64,000 nucleotides of DNA, from assembly GCF_026735165.1 (NCBI RefSeq), contig NZ_JAPQES010000003.1, positions 248,001-312,000 of the forward strand, given 5' to 3'. The DNA comes from Clostridium ganghwense (GTDB lineage Bacteria; Bacillota; Clostridia; Clostridiales; Clostridiaceae). A program made the position numbers and the translations under genes. How positions within the stretch are numbered: position 1 is the stretch's first letter; every line of letters starts with the position of its first letter. The notes under the pieces are model-generated. The model had not been told where the DNA came from. It was given only the letters and a program-made list of their open reading frames with translations, and did no database searches. Positions 8,758 to 18,681 of the stretch are shown here, one piece after another.

Positions 8758-9870
8758 ATGAATTACAAGAAATTTTTAGTTATTTTATTTTTCTGTCTAG
8801 GAATATATATTTTTTATACTCGTGGTATAAATTTTGTTCCTGCAGAGGAACTTGCAATACCATCTACTATTGGCTTTGATATTACTCAAGAAGATTCTGG
8901 AGAAATAAAGTTCAGCATACCTATTGCAGTATATAATTTCACTGGTGAAGCAACGCCTTCCACGCTTATACAAACAGGTGTAGGTAAAACCATAGGTGAC
9001 ACTAGGGAAGACCGTCAGGCAAAAGCTGATCTCAAATTTATATTAGGTCTTGAAAAAATAATTATTTGGGGAGAAGCTGCAGCCCAATATGGATTAGAAC
9101 CTGAAATTGATATATTATTTGCCAATCCTAATGTAAATGATACAGGACTTAATGCAGTGTGCAAAGGAGATGCTATGGATATACTTAAGTCTAATGTTGA
9201 AGGATATCCTAATCCTGGTGATTATCTATCAAATGTAATAAAACATGCTACTGAATTTAATTTTTTTTCAGATAACTATAAATTAATGGATATATATGTA
9301 AGGATAGGTGCAGAAGGAAGATCCTTAGTTCTTCCTTACATAGAAATAAAAGATAAAAAGCCTGCAATTACTGGAATAGCTCTCTTTGTCAAAGATAAAA
9401 TGGTAAAAAAAATAGGTATGAAAGAAGCAAAAATCTTAAATCTTCTAAAAGTAGATAATGTTAAAGGGATACTTTCATTGGGTGATAATTCAAAAGAATA
9501 TATAGATTATTATGCAACTTCTAAGAAAAAAGTTAAGTGTGAAAAAGTTAAAGATAAATATACCTTTTATATTGATTTATCTTTAACAGGAGATATAACA
9601 AATAATAATTTATATGAAGATATAGCTAATAATCCTGATATGGCAAAAAAATTTGAAGGCAATATGAATAAAAAAGTAGAACAAATGTGCTATGAATTTA
9701 TTGATAAAATGCAAAATGAATATAAAATTGACTGTCTTGGTCTTGGAAGAGTAGCAGCAGCAAAATACGGAAGACATACGGGTACTGATTGGAATAAAGC
9801 AGTGTCCGAAGCTGATATAGTAGTTAAGGTAAAAACTAAAATAGATAGATTTGGTAGAGGAGATTATTAA
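8758..9870 (+). CDS. Spore germinant receptor C subunit (GerC family), no canonical lipobox
   Basis: 370 aa starting 45 nt after the gerB-like gene with a clean AGGAGG. The body matches GerC: GIDI-like start of domain 1, QTGVGKTIGDTREDRQ, GLEKIIIWGEAAAQYG, then the C-terminal domain with a conserved ADIVVKVKTKIDRFG ending. GerC proteins are normally lipoproteins with L-x-G-C then WDxREI; here the only N-terminal Cys is in LFFCLG (Cys13) and neither a standard lipobox nor WDxREI is present. It may be held by an uncleaved N-terminal membrane helix (about 6-22). A bidirectional terminator follows. Confidence 0.88.
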   Translation: MNYKKFLVILFFCLGIYIFYTRGINFVPAEELAIPSTIGFDITQEDSGEIKFSIPIAVYNFTGEATPSTLIQTGVGKTIGDTREDRQAKADLKFILGLEKIIIWGEAAAQYGLEPEIDILFANPNVNDTGLNAVCKGDAMDILKSNVEGYPNPGDYLSNVIKHATEFNFFSDNYKLMDIYVRIGAEGRSLVLPYIEIKDKKPAITGIALFVKDKMVKKIGMKEAKILNLLKVDNVKGILSLGDNSKEYIDYYATSKKKVKCEKVKDKYTFYIDLSLTGDITNNNLYEDIANNPDMAKKFEGNMNKKVEQMCYEFIDKMQNEYKIDCLGLGRVAAAKYGRHTGTDWNKAVSEADIVVKVKTKIDRFGRGDY

Positions 9871-9893
9871 AGACCAGCCAATTAGCTGGTCTT
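9870..9893. terminator. Bidirectional terminator between gerC-like gene and lpdA
   Basis: AAGACCAGC/GCTGGTCTT stem with a 6-nt loop, overlapping the stop codon of the convergent lpdA gene. One of at least seven terminators of this sequence family in the window. Confidence 0.85.
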
Positions 9894-11282
9894 ATTTAGC
9901 ATATGAATAGCTTCTCCTTGCAATCCCATAACACTTTCATAAAAAGCTTCTGATAAGGTTGGATGTGCATGAATTACCTCTTTTATATCCTCTACCTTCA
10001 TCTTTTTACTTACAGCAAGTGCTCCTTCATGAATGAGATCAGAGGCATGAGGTCCCATAATATGAACACCTATAATCCTATTATCATCCTTTCTTCCTAT
10101 AACCTTTACCATTCCCTCCTCTTCCCCAAGAGCAAGAGCTTTACCATTTGCACCAAAGCTAAACTTGCTAACCTTATAATCTATTTTCTTTAATTTTGCT
10201 TCCTCCTCAGTAATACCTATAGAAGCAATTTCAGGGAAGACAAAAATGCAGCTTGGTATCAAATTATTTTTTTTCTGGCTTCTTACCCCCATTATGTTTT
10301 CTACAGCAGCTATTCCCTGATGTGCCGCTGCATGAGCCAACATGCATTTTCCATTTACATCTCCTATAGCATAAATACCTTTAACATTGGTTTCAAAATT
10401 AGAATCTACTTTTATACCTTCTCTTGTAAACTCTACTTCTGTCTTTTCTAAATTCAAACCTTCAGTTAGAGGAATGCGCCCTACAGATATTAATACTGTA
10501 TCTCCTTTAAACTGAAGTTTACCCTTTTTCCCTTCAGCATAGACTATAAGTTCCTCATTACTTTTTTCTATTTTGCAAACCTTTGTAGAAATATTAATTT
10601 TTATACCTTTCTTTTTAGCTAAAATGGAAAACCTTTTGCTTATTTCCCTATCAACTGAAGATAAAATATTAGGTAAAGCTTCTATTACACTAACCTTTGC
10701 TCCCATAGAGTTAAATATAGCTGCAAACTCCATACCAATAACTCCACCCCCAATTATAATTAAGTCTTTTGGTATTTTAGTTAAGTTTAAGATTTCTTCA
10801 CTTTTCATTACTTCCGATAAATATGCTCCTTCTATAGGTAATGATGTAGCTTTAGAACCTGTAGCTATAATTATATTTTTAGTAGAAATTTTTATTTCTT
10901 CTCCCTTTTTATTCTTTACCAATACAGTATTTCTATCTAATATTGATGCTGTTCCTTCTATCACTTCTACTCCATTTCTCTTTAAAAGTAGTTCCACTCC
11001 ACTTACCAATTTATCCACAATACCTTGCTTTCTTTTCATAATTTTATCTACATTTATTTTATATTCGTGAATATTTATTCCAAATTTTTCAGTATTCTTT
11101 AAAGTATTAAGTATCTCTGCATTTCTGTATAATGCCTTTGTTGGTATGCACCCTCTATTTAAACAAGTACCTCCTAATCTATCCTTTTCAATTAAACATA
11201 CCCTTCCTCCCAATTGAGCTGCTCGTATGGCTGCTGTATATCCTCCTGGACCTCCACCAATTACAACAATATCCTTATCCAT
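9882..11282 (-). CDS. lpdA: Dihydrolipoyl dehydrogenase (glycine cleavage L-protein)
   Basis: 466 aa from ATG 11282, chosen because GGAGTGAG sits just upstream; a GTG three codons earlier overlaps that site. FAD-binding [18 protein letters not shown], the redox-active pair in [15 protein letters not shown] (Cys40, Cys45), the NAD-binding [12 protein letters not shown] and the C-terminal [13 protein letters not shown] His-Glu dyad are all present. There is no N-terminal lipoyl domain. It reoxidises the dihydrolipoyl arm of the H-protein. As the last gene of gcvT-H-PA-PB-lpdA it is most likely dedicated to glycine cleavage. It overlaps the gcvPB stop by 8 nt. Confidence 0.93.
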   Translation of the reverse strand: MDKDIVVIGGGPGGYTAAIRAAQLGGRVCLIEKDRLGGTCLNRGCIPTKALYRNAEILNTLKNTEKFGINIHEYKINVDKIMKRKQGIVDKLVSGVELLLKRNGVEVIEGTASILDRNTVLVKNKKGEEIKISTKNIIIATGSKATSLPIEGAYLSEVMKSEEILNLTKIPKDLIIIGGGVIGMEFAAIFNSMGAKVSVIEALPNILSSVDREISKRFSILAKKKGIKINISTKVCKIEKSNEELIVYAEGKKGKLQFKGDTVLISVGRIPLTEGLNLEKTEVEFTREGIKVDSNFETNVKGIYAIGDVNGKCMLAHAAAHQGIAAVENIMGVRSQKKNNLIPSCIFVFPEIASIGITEEEAKLKKIDYKVSKFSFGANGKALALGEEEGMVKVIGRKDDNRIIGVHIMGPHASDLIHEGALAVSKKMKVEDIKEVIHAHPTLSEAFYESVMGLQGEAIHMLNKTS

Positions 11283-12735
11283 TTTTCTCACTCCATTTCA
11301 AAATAGGTTTTCTTGCAGCTTTAACCTCATCAAGCCTTTTTACAGGAGTAGAATGTGGTGCCTCTATTAAAAGCTCAGGACTCTTTTCTTCTTCTTTTGC
11401 TATTTCTTTCATAGCCTCAATAAATCTATCTAAGGTTTCTAAGCTTTCTGTTTCTGTAGGTTCTATCATAATTGCATTATCTATTATTAATGGAAAATAT
11501 ATTGTTGGTGGGTGGTACCCATAGTCAAGAAGTCGTTTTGCAACATGTACAGTAGATATTCCTCTGTTTTTTGTCTTCAATCCTGACAACACAAATTCAT
11601 GTTTACATACTTCATCAATAGGAAGTTTATAATATTTTTTCAAGTTATTTTTTAGATAATTAGCATTAAGTACAGCAATTTCACTAGCTTTTTTAAGTCC
11701 TTCTGCTCCCATAGTAAGAATATATGAATAAGCCTTTATCATAACACCAAAGTTGCCATAAAAATTCTTAACTTTACCTATAGATTTTTGTATATCATAA
11801 TTAAAAAAATACCTATCTTCTTTTTTATCCACAACAGGCACCGGAAGAAAATCTTCTAACTTTTTCTTTACTCCTACAGGCCCACATCCAGGACCGCCGC
11901 CTCCATGAGGCGTTGAAAAGGTCTTATGAATATTTAAATGAACCACATCAAAACCCATATCTCCTGGTCTTGCTATACCCATAATGGCATTTAAATTTGC
12001 ACCATCATAATAAAGTAATCCTCCTGTTTCATGAACAAGTTTAGAAATTTCCTTTATATCTTTTTCAAATAATCCTAATGTATTTGGATTAGTCAGCATA
12101 AGTCCTGCTACTTCATCATCCAAAGCTGCTTTAAGACTTTCTAAATCTACTTTTCCTTCCCTATTTGACTTTATCTCTACAACCTGAAATCCAGCCTGCT
12201 TGGCACTGGCAGGATTAGTTCCATGAGCAGCATCAGGAATAATTATCTTTTTTCTTTTATAATCTCCTTTACTTTCATGATAAGCTTTTATAAGCATAAG
12301 TCCTGTCAGTTCTCCATGCGCACCAGCTGCAGGATGTAGAACTACCTTATCCATTCCAGTGATTTCTTCTAATTTATGACTAAGCTCATACATTAATTCT
12401 AAAGCTCCCTGTACAGTCTCCTCTCTCTGATAAGGGTGAAGATTTATAAATTTTGAAATACCCGCCATATCTTCATTTATTTTAGGATTATATTTCATGG
12501 TACAGGAACCAAGAGGATAAAAACCTGTATCCACACCATAATTTTTATTCGATAAAGCTGTATAATGTCTTACTACATCTACTTCACAAACCTCTGGAAG
12601 CTGTAAGTCTGTTTCACGTAAAAATTCTTCACCTATAATTTCTTTAAGTTCAGTATGGGGCACATCATTTTTAGGTAATGTATAAGCTTTTCTGCCTTTC
12701 TTTGAAATTTCAAAAATTAATTTATCATATTCCAT
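11275..12735 (-). CDS. gcvPB: Glycine dehydrogenase (decarboxylating) subunit 2
   Basis: 486 aa. PLP-binding segment [18 protein letters not shown] with Lys271 as the likely Schiff-base lysine, plus [10 protein letters not shown] and [12 protein letters not shown] near the N-terminus. With GcvPA it makes the two-subunit P-protein that decarboxylates glycine and passes aminomethyl to lipoyl-GcvH. The split P-protein is typical of Firmicutes, in contrast to the single-chain form of E. coli. The ATG overlaps the gcvPA stop by one base (TAATG), indicating translational coupling and balanced subunits. Confidence 0.95.
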   Translation of the reverse strand: MEYDKLIFEISKKGRKAYTLPKNDVPHTELKEIIGEEFLRETDLQLPEVCEVDVVRHYTALSNKNYGVDTGFYPLGSCTMKYNPKINEDMAGISKFINLHPYQREETVQGALELMYELSHKLEEITGMDKVVLHPAAGAHGELTGLMLIKAYHESKGDYKRKKIIIPDAAHGTNPASAKQAGFQVVEIKSNREGKVDLESLKAALDDEVAGLMLTNPNTLGLFEKDIKEISKLVHETGGLLYYDGANLNAIMGIARPGDMGFDVVHLNIHKTFSTPHGGGGPGCGPVGVKKKLEDFLPVPVVDKKEDRYFFNYDIQKSIGKVKNFYGNFGVMIKAYSYILTMGAEGLKKASEIAVLNANYLKNNLKKYYKLPIDEVCKHEFVLSGLKTKNRGISTVHVAKRLLDYGYHPPTIYFPLIIDNAIMIEPTETESLETLDRFIEAMKEIAKEEEKSPELLIEAPHSTPVKRLDEVKAARKPILKWSEKNG

Positions 12736-14075
12736 TACTGCACCCCCTTGAAAATCCTAGCCAAAGTATCTATTTCTTCTTTTGTCCTTTTTTCTGTTAC
12801 ACATAATAATAAGGAATTATTAAGAGAATAATCTCTTCTTAAGTCATAACCTCCAATAATTCCTTTATTTAAGAGTTCCCTATTTATCCTTCCTGCAGCA
12901 ACCTCACTTGTTACTGCAAATTCCTTGAAGAAAGGTTTATCAAATAAGGGCTTAAATTTTCCTTTCTTAGTAATCTCTTTAAAAGCATAGTGAGCTTTTT
13001 GAGTACACTGCAATGCAACCTCTTTAATTCCTTCTTTACCCATGGTTGAAAAATATACAGCTGCTGCTAGAGCATTTAAAGCTTCATTGGAGCATATATT
13101 TGAAGTGGCTTTTTCTCTTCTGATGTGTTGTTCTCTAGTCTGCAAAGTTAACACAAAACCTCTTTTTCCTTCAATATCTTCTGTCTGTCCTACAATTCTT
13201 CCTGGAATTTTGCGCATAAGCTTGGAAGTTACCGCCATAAATCCAATGTATGGGCCTCCAAAACTCAGAGTACTGCCTAAAGACTGACCTTCTCCTACAG
13301 CAATATCAGCTCCAATTTCTCCTGGAGTTTTTAATATACCTAGAGAGATCGGATCTACACTCATAATTAAAAGTGAATTATTTTTGTGAGTTATTTTTTC
13401 AATCTCTGTAAAATCCTCAATTATTCCAAAGAAATTAGGATTTTGAACAATTACTCCAGCAGTATTCTTATCTACTGCCTTTTCTAATTTTTCTATATCT
13501 GTAACACCATCTAAATAATCAATTTCTATTACTTCTATCCCCTTAAATCTCATATAAGTATTAATAATTTTTCTGGTCTCTGGGTGAACAGTTTTAGATA
13601 CAACTATTGAACCCCTATTTCTCTTCTCTCTAACAGCCAGCATAGCTGCTTCAGCTGCTGCAGTGCCTCCATCATATATAGAAGCGTTAGATACATCCAT
13701 ACCTGTAAGATTACATATCATTGTTTCGTATTCAAATATTGACTGAAGAGTTCCCTGACTTATTTCCGGTTGATAGGGAGTATAGGCTGTATAAAATTCT
13801 GACCTGGAAGTTATATGCTTTATTACTGAGGGTATATAATGATCATAAGCTCCTGCCCCTAAAAAACATACTAATTCATCCAAACTCTTATTTTTATTAG
13901 AAAGCTTTTTCATATATTTTGAAAGTTCTAATTCTGACATAGGATTTCCAATATTCAATTCTCCTTTTAAACGAATATCCTGTGGAATATCAGTAAATAA
14001 ATCTTCTATAGAATCTACACCAATACTTTTAAGCATTTTTTCTTGTTCTAAAACATTTGGTATATAGGGAAACAT
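12735..14075 (-). CDS. gcvPA: Glycine dehydrogenase (decarboxylating) subunit 1
   Basis: 446 aa from ATG 14075, which has GGGAGG seven bases upstream; the ATG at 14081 overlaps the gcvH stop (ATGA) and is too close to that site. Characteristic segments are [48 protein letters not shown] and [16 protein letters not shown]. It carries the N-terminal half of the P-protein fold and is needed with GcvPB for decarboxylation. No internal break. It sits between gcvH and gcvPB with essentially no spacer. Confidence 0.95.
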   Translation of the reverse strand: MFPYIPNVLEQEKMLKSIGVDSIEDLFTDIPQDIRLKGELNIGNPMSELELSKYMKKLSNKNKSLDELVCFLGAGAYDHYIPSVIKHITSRSEFYTAYTPYQPEISQGTLQSIFEYETMICNLTGMDVSNASIYDGGTAAAEAAMLAVREKRNRGSIVVSKTVHPETRKIINTYMRFKGIEVIEIDYLDGVTDIEKLEKAVDKNTAGVIVQNPNFFGIIEDFTEIEKITHKNNSLLIMSVDPISLGILKTPGEIGADIAVGEGQSLGSTLSFGGPYIGFMAVTSKLMRKIPGRIVGQTEDIEGKRGFVLTLQTREQHIRREKATSNICSNEALNALAAAVYFSTMGKEGIKEVALQCTQKAHYAFKEITKKGKFKPLFDKPFFKEFAVTSEVAAGRINRELLNKGIIGGYDLRRDYSLNNSLLLCVTEKRTKEEIDTLARIFKGVQ

Positions 14076-14077
14076 TA

Positions 14078-14461
14078 TCATTCCTCCCTGCTGGAAAATT
14101 CTTTATACTCTTCAGCATTCATAAGCTCATCTATTTGTGACTCGTCATATAACTCTACCTTTACCATCCAATTTTTATAGGCATTATTATTTACAAGTTC
14201 AGGCTCATCTACTATATCTTCATTTATTTCTAAAACCTTACCATCTACAGGAATATAAATATCCGATGCAGCCTTTACCGATTCAACTACACCCAAAGTA
14301 TCACCAGCTGTAAACTCTGTCTCCTCTTCTGGAAGGTCAACATATACTATATCTCCTAAAGCCTGCTGTGCATAATCTGTAATTCCAATATAAGCCTCAT
14401 GTCCATCAACTTTTATCCATTCATGATCTTCTGTGTAATATAAATTTTTTAATACTTTCAT
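14078..14461 (-). CDS. gcvH: Glycine cleavage system H protein
   Basis: 127 aa lipoyl carrier. The lipoylation site is in [16 protein letters not shown], with Lys63 as acceptor. HEWIKVDG and [19 protein letters not shown] are standard family segments. It shuttles the aminomethyl group between the P-, T- and L-proteins. The gene lies 13 nt after gcvT, and its TGA overlaps the first possible gcvPA start. Lipoylation enzymes (LplA or LipA/LipB) are not in this window. Confidence 0.96.
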   Translation of the reverse strand: MKVLKNLYYTEDHEWIKVDGHEAYIGITDYAQQALGDIVYVDLPEEETEFTAGDTLGVVESVKAASDIYIPVDGKVLEINEDIVDEPELVNNNAYKNWMVKVELYDESQIDELMNAEEYKEFSSREE

Positions 14462-14474
14462 TGTTTATCCCCCT

Positions 14475-15581
14475 CTATTTTTTATGATTTTTATTATAAA
14501 ATTTTTTCTTTATTATCTTTGCTCTAACTCGCTTCTTTCTTATGATTACCTCAATTTCTGTACCAAGTTTGGTATATTTTGTATCAAGAATAGCATGACC
14601 AATGCTTTTCTTTAATGTAGGTGAAAAATACCCTGTAGTTACAAATCCTATTTCTTCATCATTCTTTATAATAGAATAACCATGTCTTGGAATTCCCCTT
14701 CCTATCATTTCAAAACCTACAATTCTTCTCTTTACTCCATCTTTATTCTGCATAACTAAAGCATTTTTTCCTATAAAACTAGCTTTATTAAGCTTTACAA
14801 AATAGCCCAAGCCTGCTTCTAAAGGAGTAATATCCTCTGAAAGCTCATTCCCGTACAACGGAAGAGCAGCTTCAAATCTCAGGGTATCTCTACATCCAAG
14901 ACCTGCTGGTTTAATCCCATCTTCTTTTCCAGTTTCTAATATTTTATTCCACAGCCTTTCTGAATTTTCAGTCCCAGTATATATTTCAAAGCCATCCTCT
15001 CCTGTATACCCGGTTCTTGAAACTAAGCATTTAACACCATCTATCATTACATTTTTGTTGAAGCGAAAAAATTTTATATCTGAAAGCTTGAAAGGCGTTA
15101 GTTTTTGAAGAATTTTTTCACTTGTAGGTCCCTGTAGTGCCAACTGTGCAATCTTATGAGAAATATTGTTGATTTCCACATTAAAATTATCTTTATTGCT
15201 GCAAACCCATAAATAGTCCTTGTCCACATTACTTGCATTTACCACAAGAAGGTAATGTTTATCTGAAAACTTATATACCAAAAGGTCATCTGCCACTCCT
15301 CCGTCATTAAAGCACATTAAAGTATATAAAATTTCATTATCTTTTAGTACAGAAACATCATTAGTAATTAAGTTTTGTAAAAAACTAAAAGCATCTTCAC
15401 CTTTTATCTCTATCTCTCCCATATGTGATACATCAAAAAGGCCTGCTGCATTTCTTACTGCCTCATGTTCTTTTATAATACCTTCAAACTGAACCGGTAG
15501 CGCCCATCCAGTAAAATTAATAATTTTTCCTCCATATTTTTGATAAGCATTAAACAAAGGCGTTCTTTTTAAAAATTCCAT
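14475..15581 (-). CDS. gcvT: Glycine cleavage system T protein (aminomethyltransferase)
   Basis: About 368 aa from ATG 15581, preceded by AAGGGGAG; an upstream in-frame TTG at 15599 overlaps that site. Folate-enzyme hallmarks are FDVSHMGEIEIKG, SRTGYTGEDGFEIY and GLGCRDTLRFEAALPLYG. It transfers the methylene group to tetrahydrofolate and releases ammonia. It is the first gene of the gcv operon. A terminator for the upstream gene lies at 15640-15663. No glycine riboswitch is visible in the 128 nt between the upstream stop and this start, although such a switch often precedes gcvT in Firmicutes. Confidence 0.95.
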   Translation of the reverse strand: MEFLKRTPLFNAYQKYGGKIINFTGWALPVQFEGIIKEHEAVRNAAGLFDVSHMGEIEIKGEDAFSFLQNLITNDVSVLKDNEILYTLMCFNDGGVADDLLVYKFSDKHYLLVVNASNVDKDYLWVCSNKDNFNVEINNISHKIAQLALQGPTSEKILQKLTPFKLSDIKFFRFNKNVMIDGVKCLVSRTGYTGEDGFEIYTGTENSERLWNKILETGKEDGIKPAGLGCRDTLRFEAALPLYGNELSEDITPLEAGLGYFVKLNKASFIGKNALVMQNKDGVKRRIVGFEMIGRGIPRHGYSIIKNDEEIGFVTTGYFSPTLKKSIGHAILDTKYTKLGTEIEVIIRKKRVRAKIIKKKFYNKNHKK

Positions 15582-15639
15582 TTTAACTCCCCTTTTCAAT
15601 ATCTTCTTTGTACTATGAATATTTATTTAGGTATAAGAA

Positions 15640-15663
15640 AAGACCAGCTATTTTGCTGGTCTT
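15640..15663 (-). terminator. Terminator after the 15710-17182 gene
   Basis: AAGACCAGC/GCTGGTCTT stem, 6-nt loop, followed on the minus strand by TTTTCTTAT. It insulates the gcv operon from the gene upstream. Confidence 0.85.
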
Positions 15664-15709
15664 TGTTAAAATCTACTATATTCAATTACAATATCAAATA
15701 AATATAATA

Positions 15710-17182
15710 TTAATATGCTACATTTCCAACAACAGTTAAACCTCTTCTTTCACCATAAAATATTTGAGTTACTGATGAATAACCTGTAAAGTATCCACAT
15801 ACTTCAATATAATCATCTTTATTAATGTGAGTAAAATCTCCTGTCATAAATAAATCTATTAAATAACCTTCATCAGAAAGTATATATATCCTACCTACAT
15901 TTTTTTGTCCATTAAGAATAGAATAAGGATTACTCGCTGATAATTCTTCAATATTAATAACAGTACCACTTATTCTCAAATCTGTACCTATATATTTAGT
16001 AGGTGATTTATGTACTTCTTTTACCATAATATTTTGACTATGATCAAATATATAATCTGGTGATATTTTTTGTAATTTTCTTATTGCAATAGGTGTATTA
16101 AGATTTACATCCGCATCTACACTCAACTTGTTCCAAATTACTTTACTTTCTTTATCTTTTTCCTGCTTATCTTTTTTCTTATTAAAAATACTTGTAAATT
16201 TTGATAAAATACTTCCTTTATTATTACTAGCATTTTCTTCACTTTGTGTTGGAACTTCTATTTTTCCTTCTTCAATTTTTTTATCTCTTTCGTTTAAAGC
16301 GGCTATTTGTGCTGCTGCCATTTCTTCGCCCTTTTCTTTTATCTGTACTATATCTTTGCTAACAGCATCCTTCATTTCTGAAAATTTAGATACTTTAATC
16401 TCACTTTTTACAAGTTGAGACTTACTCAAATCACTAATTCCTACTTTTTCATTAATACCCTTTACAGTATATATATTATTATACTCTCTAGTTTCTTCTT
16501 TCCCATCTGTATAGTATATATTTATCTTTTCATTAACCTTAGCCGAATATTCATTTTTGTTTAATTCCTTTATTTCTGCTAACTCATAACCTAATAGATT
16601 TATCTTCTTTATGTTTTGAGATTTCTTCTCAATATTTTCTTTTTTACTATTATAAAAATTACTTTCAGTTAATATGTATTTTTCAACCTTTTTAAAATCT
16701 TTACCATTAACAGCTTTAACATTTGCCTTCTCATAATCCTTTATTAATTTTTTTACTGTGGCTTCATCCAGACTTTTCATATTATTTAATCGTTCTCTTT
16801 CAGCTTCCTTAACGGCTTTTTCCTTCATTGCTTGCTGCTTCTGCAATTCTTTATACTGAGGTGATTCAAATTTTGAAAGTCCTCCTATTGCACTACTTAA
16901 TAGAATGACAGTAACGCAATACCCTAAAATATTATATAAAACCTTTCTTTTTTTGAACAATGGTAGCTTGTTCCTAATATTTGCTACATTAGTAATAAGT
17001 AAAAATGGAATAATAAAAAGTATTAAATATTCAATTATACCTAAAATCCTGTCTCCTACAGTTACTCCTGTTGGCGTAAAAATTCCACTGATCATTATAA
17101 TATACCCTATAACTGCAATGAACATTTTCCACCTTTTTCCCGTCCTAAATCCTGGAATGTGTTTCAATATTCGACTTAACAT
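15710..17182 (-). CDS. Membrane protein of unknown function with TcaA/NTF2-like region
   Basis: 490 aa; not recognised as a characterised protein. Three hydrophobic segments lie in the first 105 residues (about 20-40, 48-66, 82-102). A charged coiled region follows, then an NTF2-like segment (about 145-235) resembling the stalk domain of TcaA-like proteins. A second Lys/Glu-rich linker (about 290-345) precedes a C-terminal beta-rich domain (about 375-490) that looks like an OB fold (GTDLRISGTVINIEEL, GQKNVGRIYILSDEG). The order suggests a membrane-anchored sensor or structural protein, but the function is unknown. It is monocistronic and closed by its own terminator. Confidence 0.7.
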   Translation of the reverse strand: MLSRILKHIPGFRTGKRWKMFIAVIGYIIMISGIFTPTGVTVGDRILGIIEYLILFIIPFLLITNVANIRNKLPLFKKRKVLYNILGYCVTVILLSSAIGGLSKFESPQYKELQKQQAMKEKAVKEAERERLNNMKSLDEATVKKLIKDYEKANVKAVNGKDFKKVEKYILTESNFYNSKKENIEKKSQNIKKINLLGYELAEIKELNKNEYSAKVNEKINIYYTDGKEETREYNNIYTVKGINEKVGISDLSKSQLVKSEIKVSKFSEMKDAVSKDIVQIKEKGEEMAAAQIAALNERDKKIEEGKIEVPTQSEENASNNKGSILSKFTSIFNKKKDKQEKDKESKVIWNKLSVDADVNLNTPIAIRKLQKISPDYIFDHSQNIMVKEVHKSPTKYIGTDLRISGTVINIEELSASNPYSILNGQKNVGRIYILSDEGYLIDLFMTGDFTHINKDDYIEVCGYFTGYSSVTQIFYGERRGLTVVGNVAY

Positions 17183-17264
17183 TACATAACCTCCTTATAT
17201 TCCCTAAAATTATACTATATTATTTGAAAACATTCCACACAATGTTAAAAATTTGAATATAAAG

Positions 17265-17303
17265 AAGGACATACAGCACACAAAATGTATGCCATATGTC
17301 CTT
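17265..17303 (-). terminator. Intrinsic terminator of the prkA-yhbH-spoVR operon
   Basis: AAGGACATA pairs with TATGTCCTT around a loop that can itself fold, located just after the spoVR stop. It can act in both orientations; the T-run on the plus strand (CTTTTTTAT) lies inside the spoVR-proximal side, while the minus-strand side is A/T-rich but less clear. Confidence 0.55.
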
Positions 17304-17309
17304 TTTTAT

Positions 17310-18677
17310 CTAATCATAAGTTAATACTTTATTCTCACTGCACGTTATAGTTACTTCTTTTCCTTTTAAAACAGTTTTAAGACAAACCCTATGCTTCCAC
17401 AAATCTACGATATATTTTACTGTTTCTTTTGCATAATCAAGCTGTAGGTCTCTTCCATCATAAACATGCTCTAAAGTTAACGTTTTATCTCCCTTTGCCA
17501 TATCTACTACTCTAATGTGTGGAATCATTCCCATTCCGCAGGAACTACTTAAAGTATTCCTTATTTTTTTCCATCCTTCCTCATCCGATACCTCTGTAAT
17601 TACATAATTCATATTCTTTTTAGCATATTCAAAAAGATTTACCTCTTCACATAGTTCTTTTGTTAAATATCTTCTTATAAATGATTCGTCTCTTTCAAGG
17701 TATCTAACCTCAAATATTTTTTCAACTCCATGTTTTTCTACTAAGTCCTCATATATCTTAAATCCTAAGAAATATGGATTTATACGTCCTATCATTGGAG
17801 TTATTACATCATTGTGTCTTTTAATAAATTCTAAATGAAGAGAAGGCTCTAAATCTAATTTTTTTAGAATATTATAGTGCCAATAACTAGCCCATCCCTC
17901 ATTCATGATTTTAGTTTCTATTTGAGGAACAAAGTATCTAGTTTCTTTTCTAACTATTTCTAAAATATTCTTTTCCCACTCAGCTAAATCTCCGTAATGA
18001 CTTATAAAATAAAGTAAATCATCTTCTGGATTTAATGGTACCTTATCTACATTTGGAGGTTCTTCCTTTACATACGGCTCAATAATACTATAATTTGAAT
18101 TCTTTTTCTTATAGTCATCAATTATTCTTTTCTTTAATTCTTCATCAGTTACTCTTTTTTCCCCAATAGCCCTTGAAGTCTGAAGCTTAATACCATGAGC
18201 TCCATTTAAAAGCTTTTCTACATTTTCATATCCTATACTAGGATCATTTATATAACTTCTTATATTATTGCCGTGGTTTTTAAACATTTCTAAAGTGTAC
18301 TTAGCATGAGTTCCTTCTCTGAACAATCTATTATTCTTAAAAAAATCATTATGTCCATAAACATGAGCAATAGTCAATATCTGAAGAAGTAATGTATTGT
18401 CCTTCATAAGATAAGCTATGCAGGGGTCAGAATTAATAACCATTTCATAAGGAAGTCCTGTTAAATTATATTTATAAAGAGTTCTAAGCCTTTCATAAGC
18501 TTTTCCAAAGCTCCAGTGAGGATATCTTGATGGCATTCCTACATATACTTCATAAGCAAGCATGTCATTATAGCTTATCATTTCAAACTCTTGTGGATAA
18601 TAATCAAGTCCTACCTTTTTAACAATAGCCTCAATTCTTTCATTCCATTTTTCTAAATCTCTTACCGTATATTCCAA
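17310..18677 (-). CDS. spoVR: Stage V sporulation protein R (SpoVR family)
   Basis: 455 aa if it starts at TTG 18677, preferred because AGAGGGGTGA lies just upstream; an ATG at 18698 (462 aa) overlaps the yhbH stop by 17 nt and has a weak site. Family segments include YPQEFEMISYNDMLAYEVY, YRFPHWSFG-like YPHWSFGKAYE, TIAHVYGHNDFFKNN and MNEGWASYWHYNI. B. subtilis SpoVR is needed for spore cortex formation, with molecular activity unknown. The genes prkA, yhbH and spoVR are a widely conserved trio, here in one minus-strand unit with spacings of only a few bases. Confidence 0.93.
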   Translation of the reverse strand: MEYTVRDLEKWNERIEAIVKKVGLDYYPQEFEMISYNDMLAYEVYVGMPSRYPHWSFGKAYERLRTLYKYNLTGLPYEMVINSDPCIAYLMKDNTLLLQILTIAHVYGHNDFFKNNRLFREGTHAKYTLEMFKNHGNNIRSYINDPSIGYENVEKLLNGAHGIKLQTSRAIGEKRVTDEELKKRIIDDYKKKNSNYSIIEPYVKEEPPNVDKVPLNPEDDLLYFISHYGDLAEWEKNILEIVRKETRYFVPQIETKIMNEGWASYWHYNILKKLDLEPSLHLEFIKRHNDVITPMIGRINPYFLGFKIYEDLVEKHGVEKIFEVRYLERDESFIRRYLTKELCEEVNLFEYAKKNMNYVITEVSDEEGWKKIRNTLSSSCGMGMIPHIRVVDMAKGDKTLTLEHVYDGRDLQLDYAKETVKYIVDLWKHRVCLKTVLKGKEVTITCSENKVLTYD

Positions 18678-18681
18678 GATA

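Noticed and set aside
15582-15709. Glycine riboswitch expected before gcvT
   Set aside because: No aptamer-like conserved blocks are present in the available space; only a terminator is seen.
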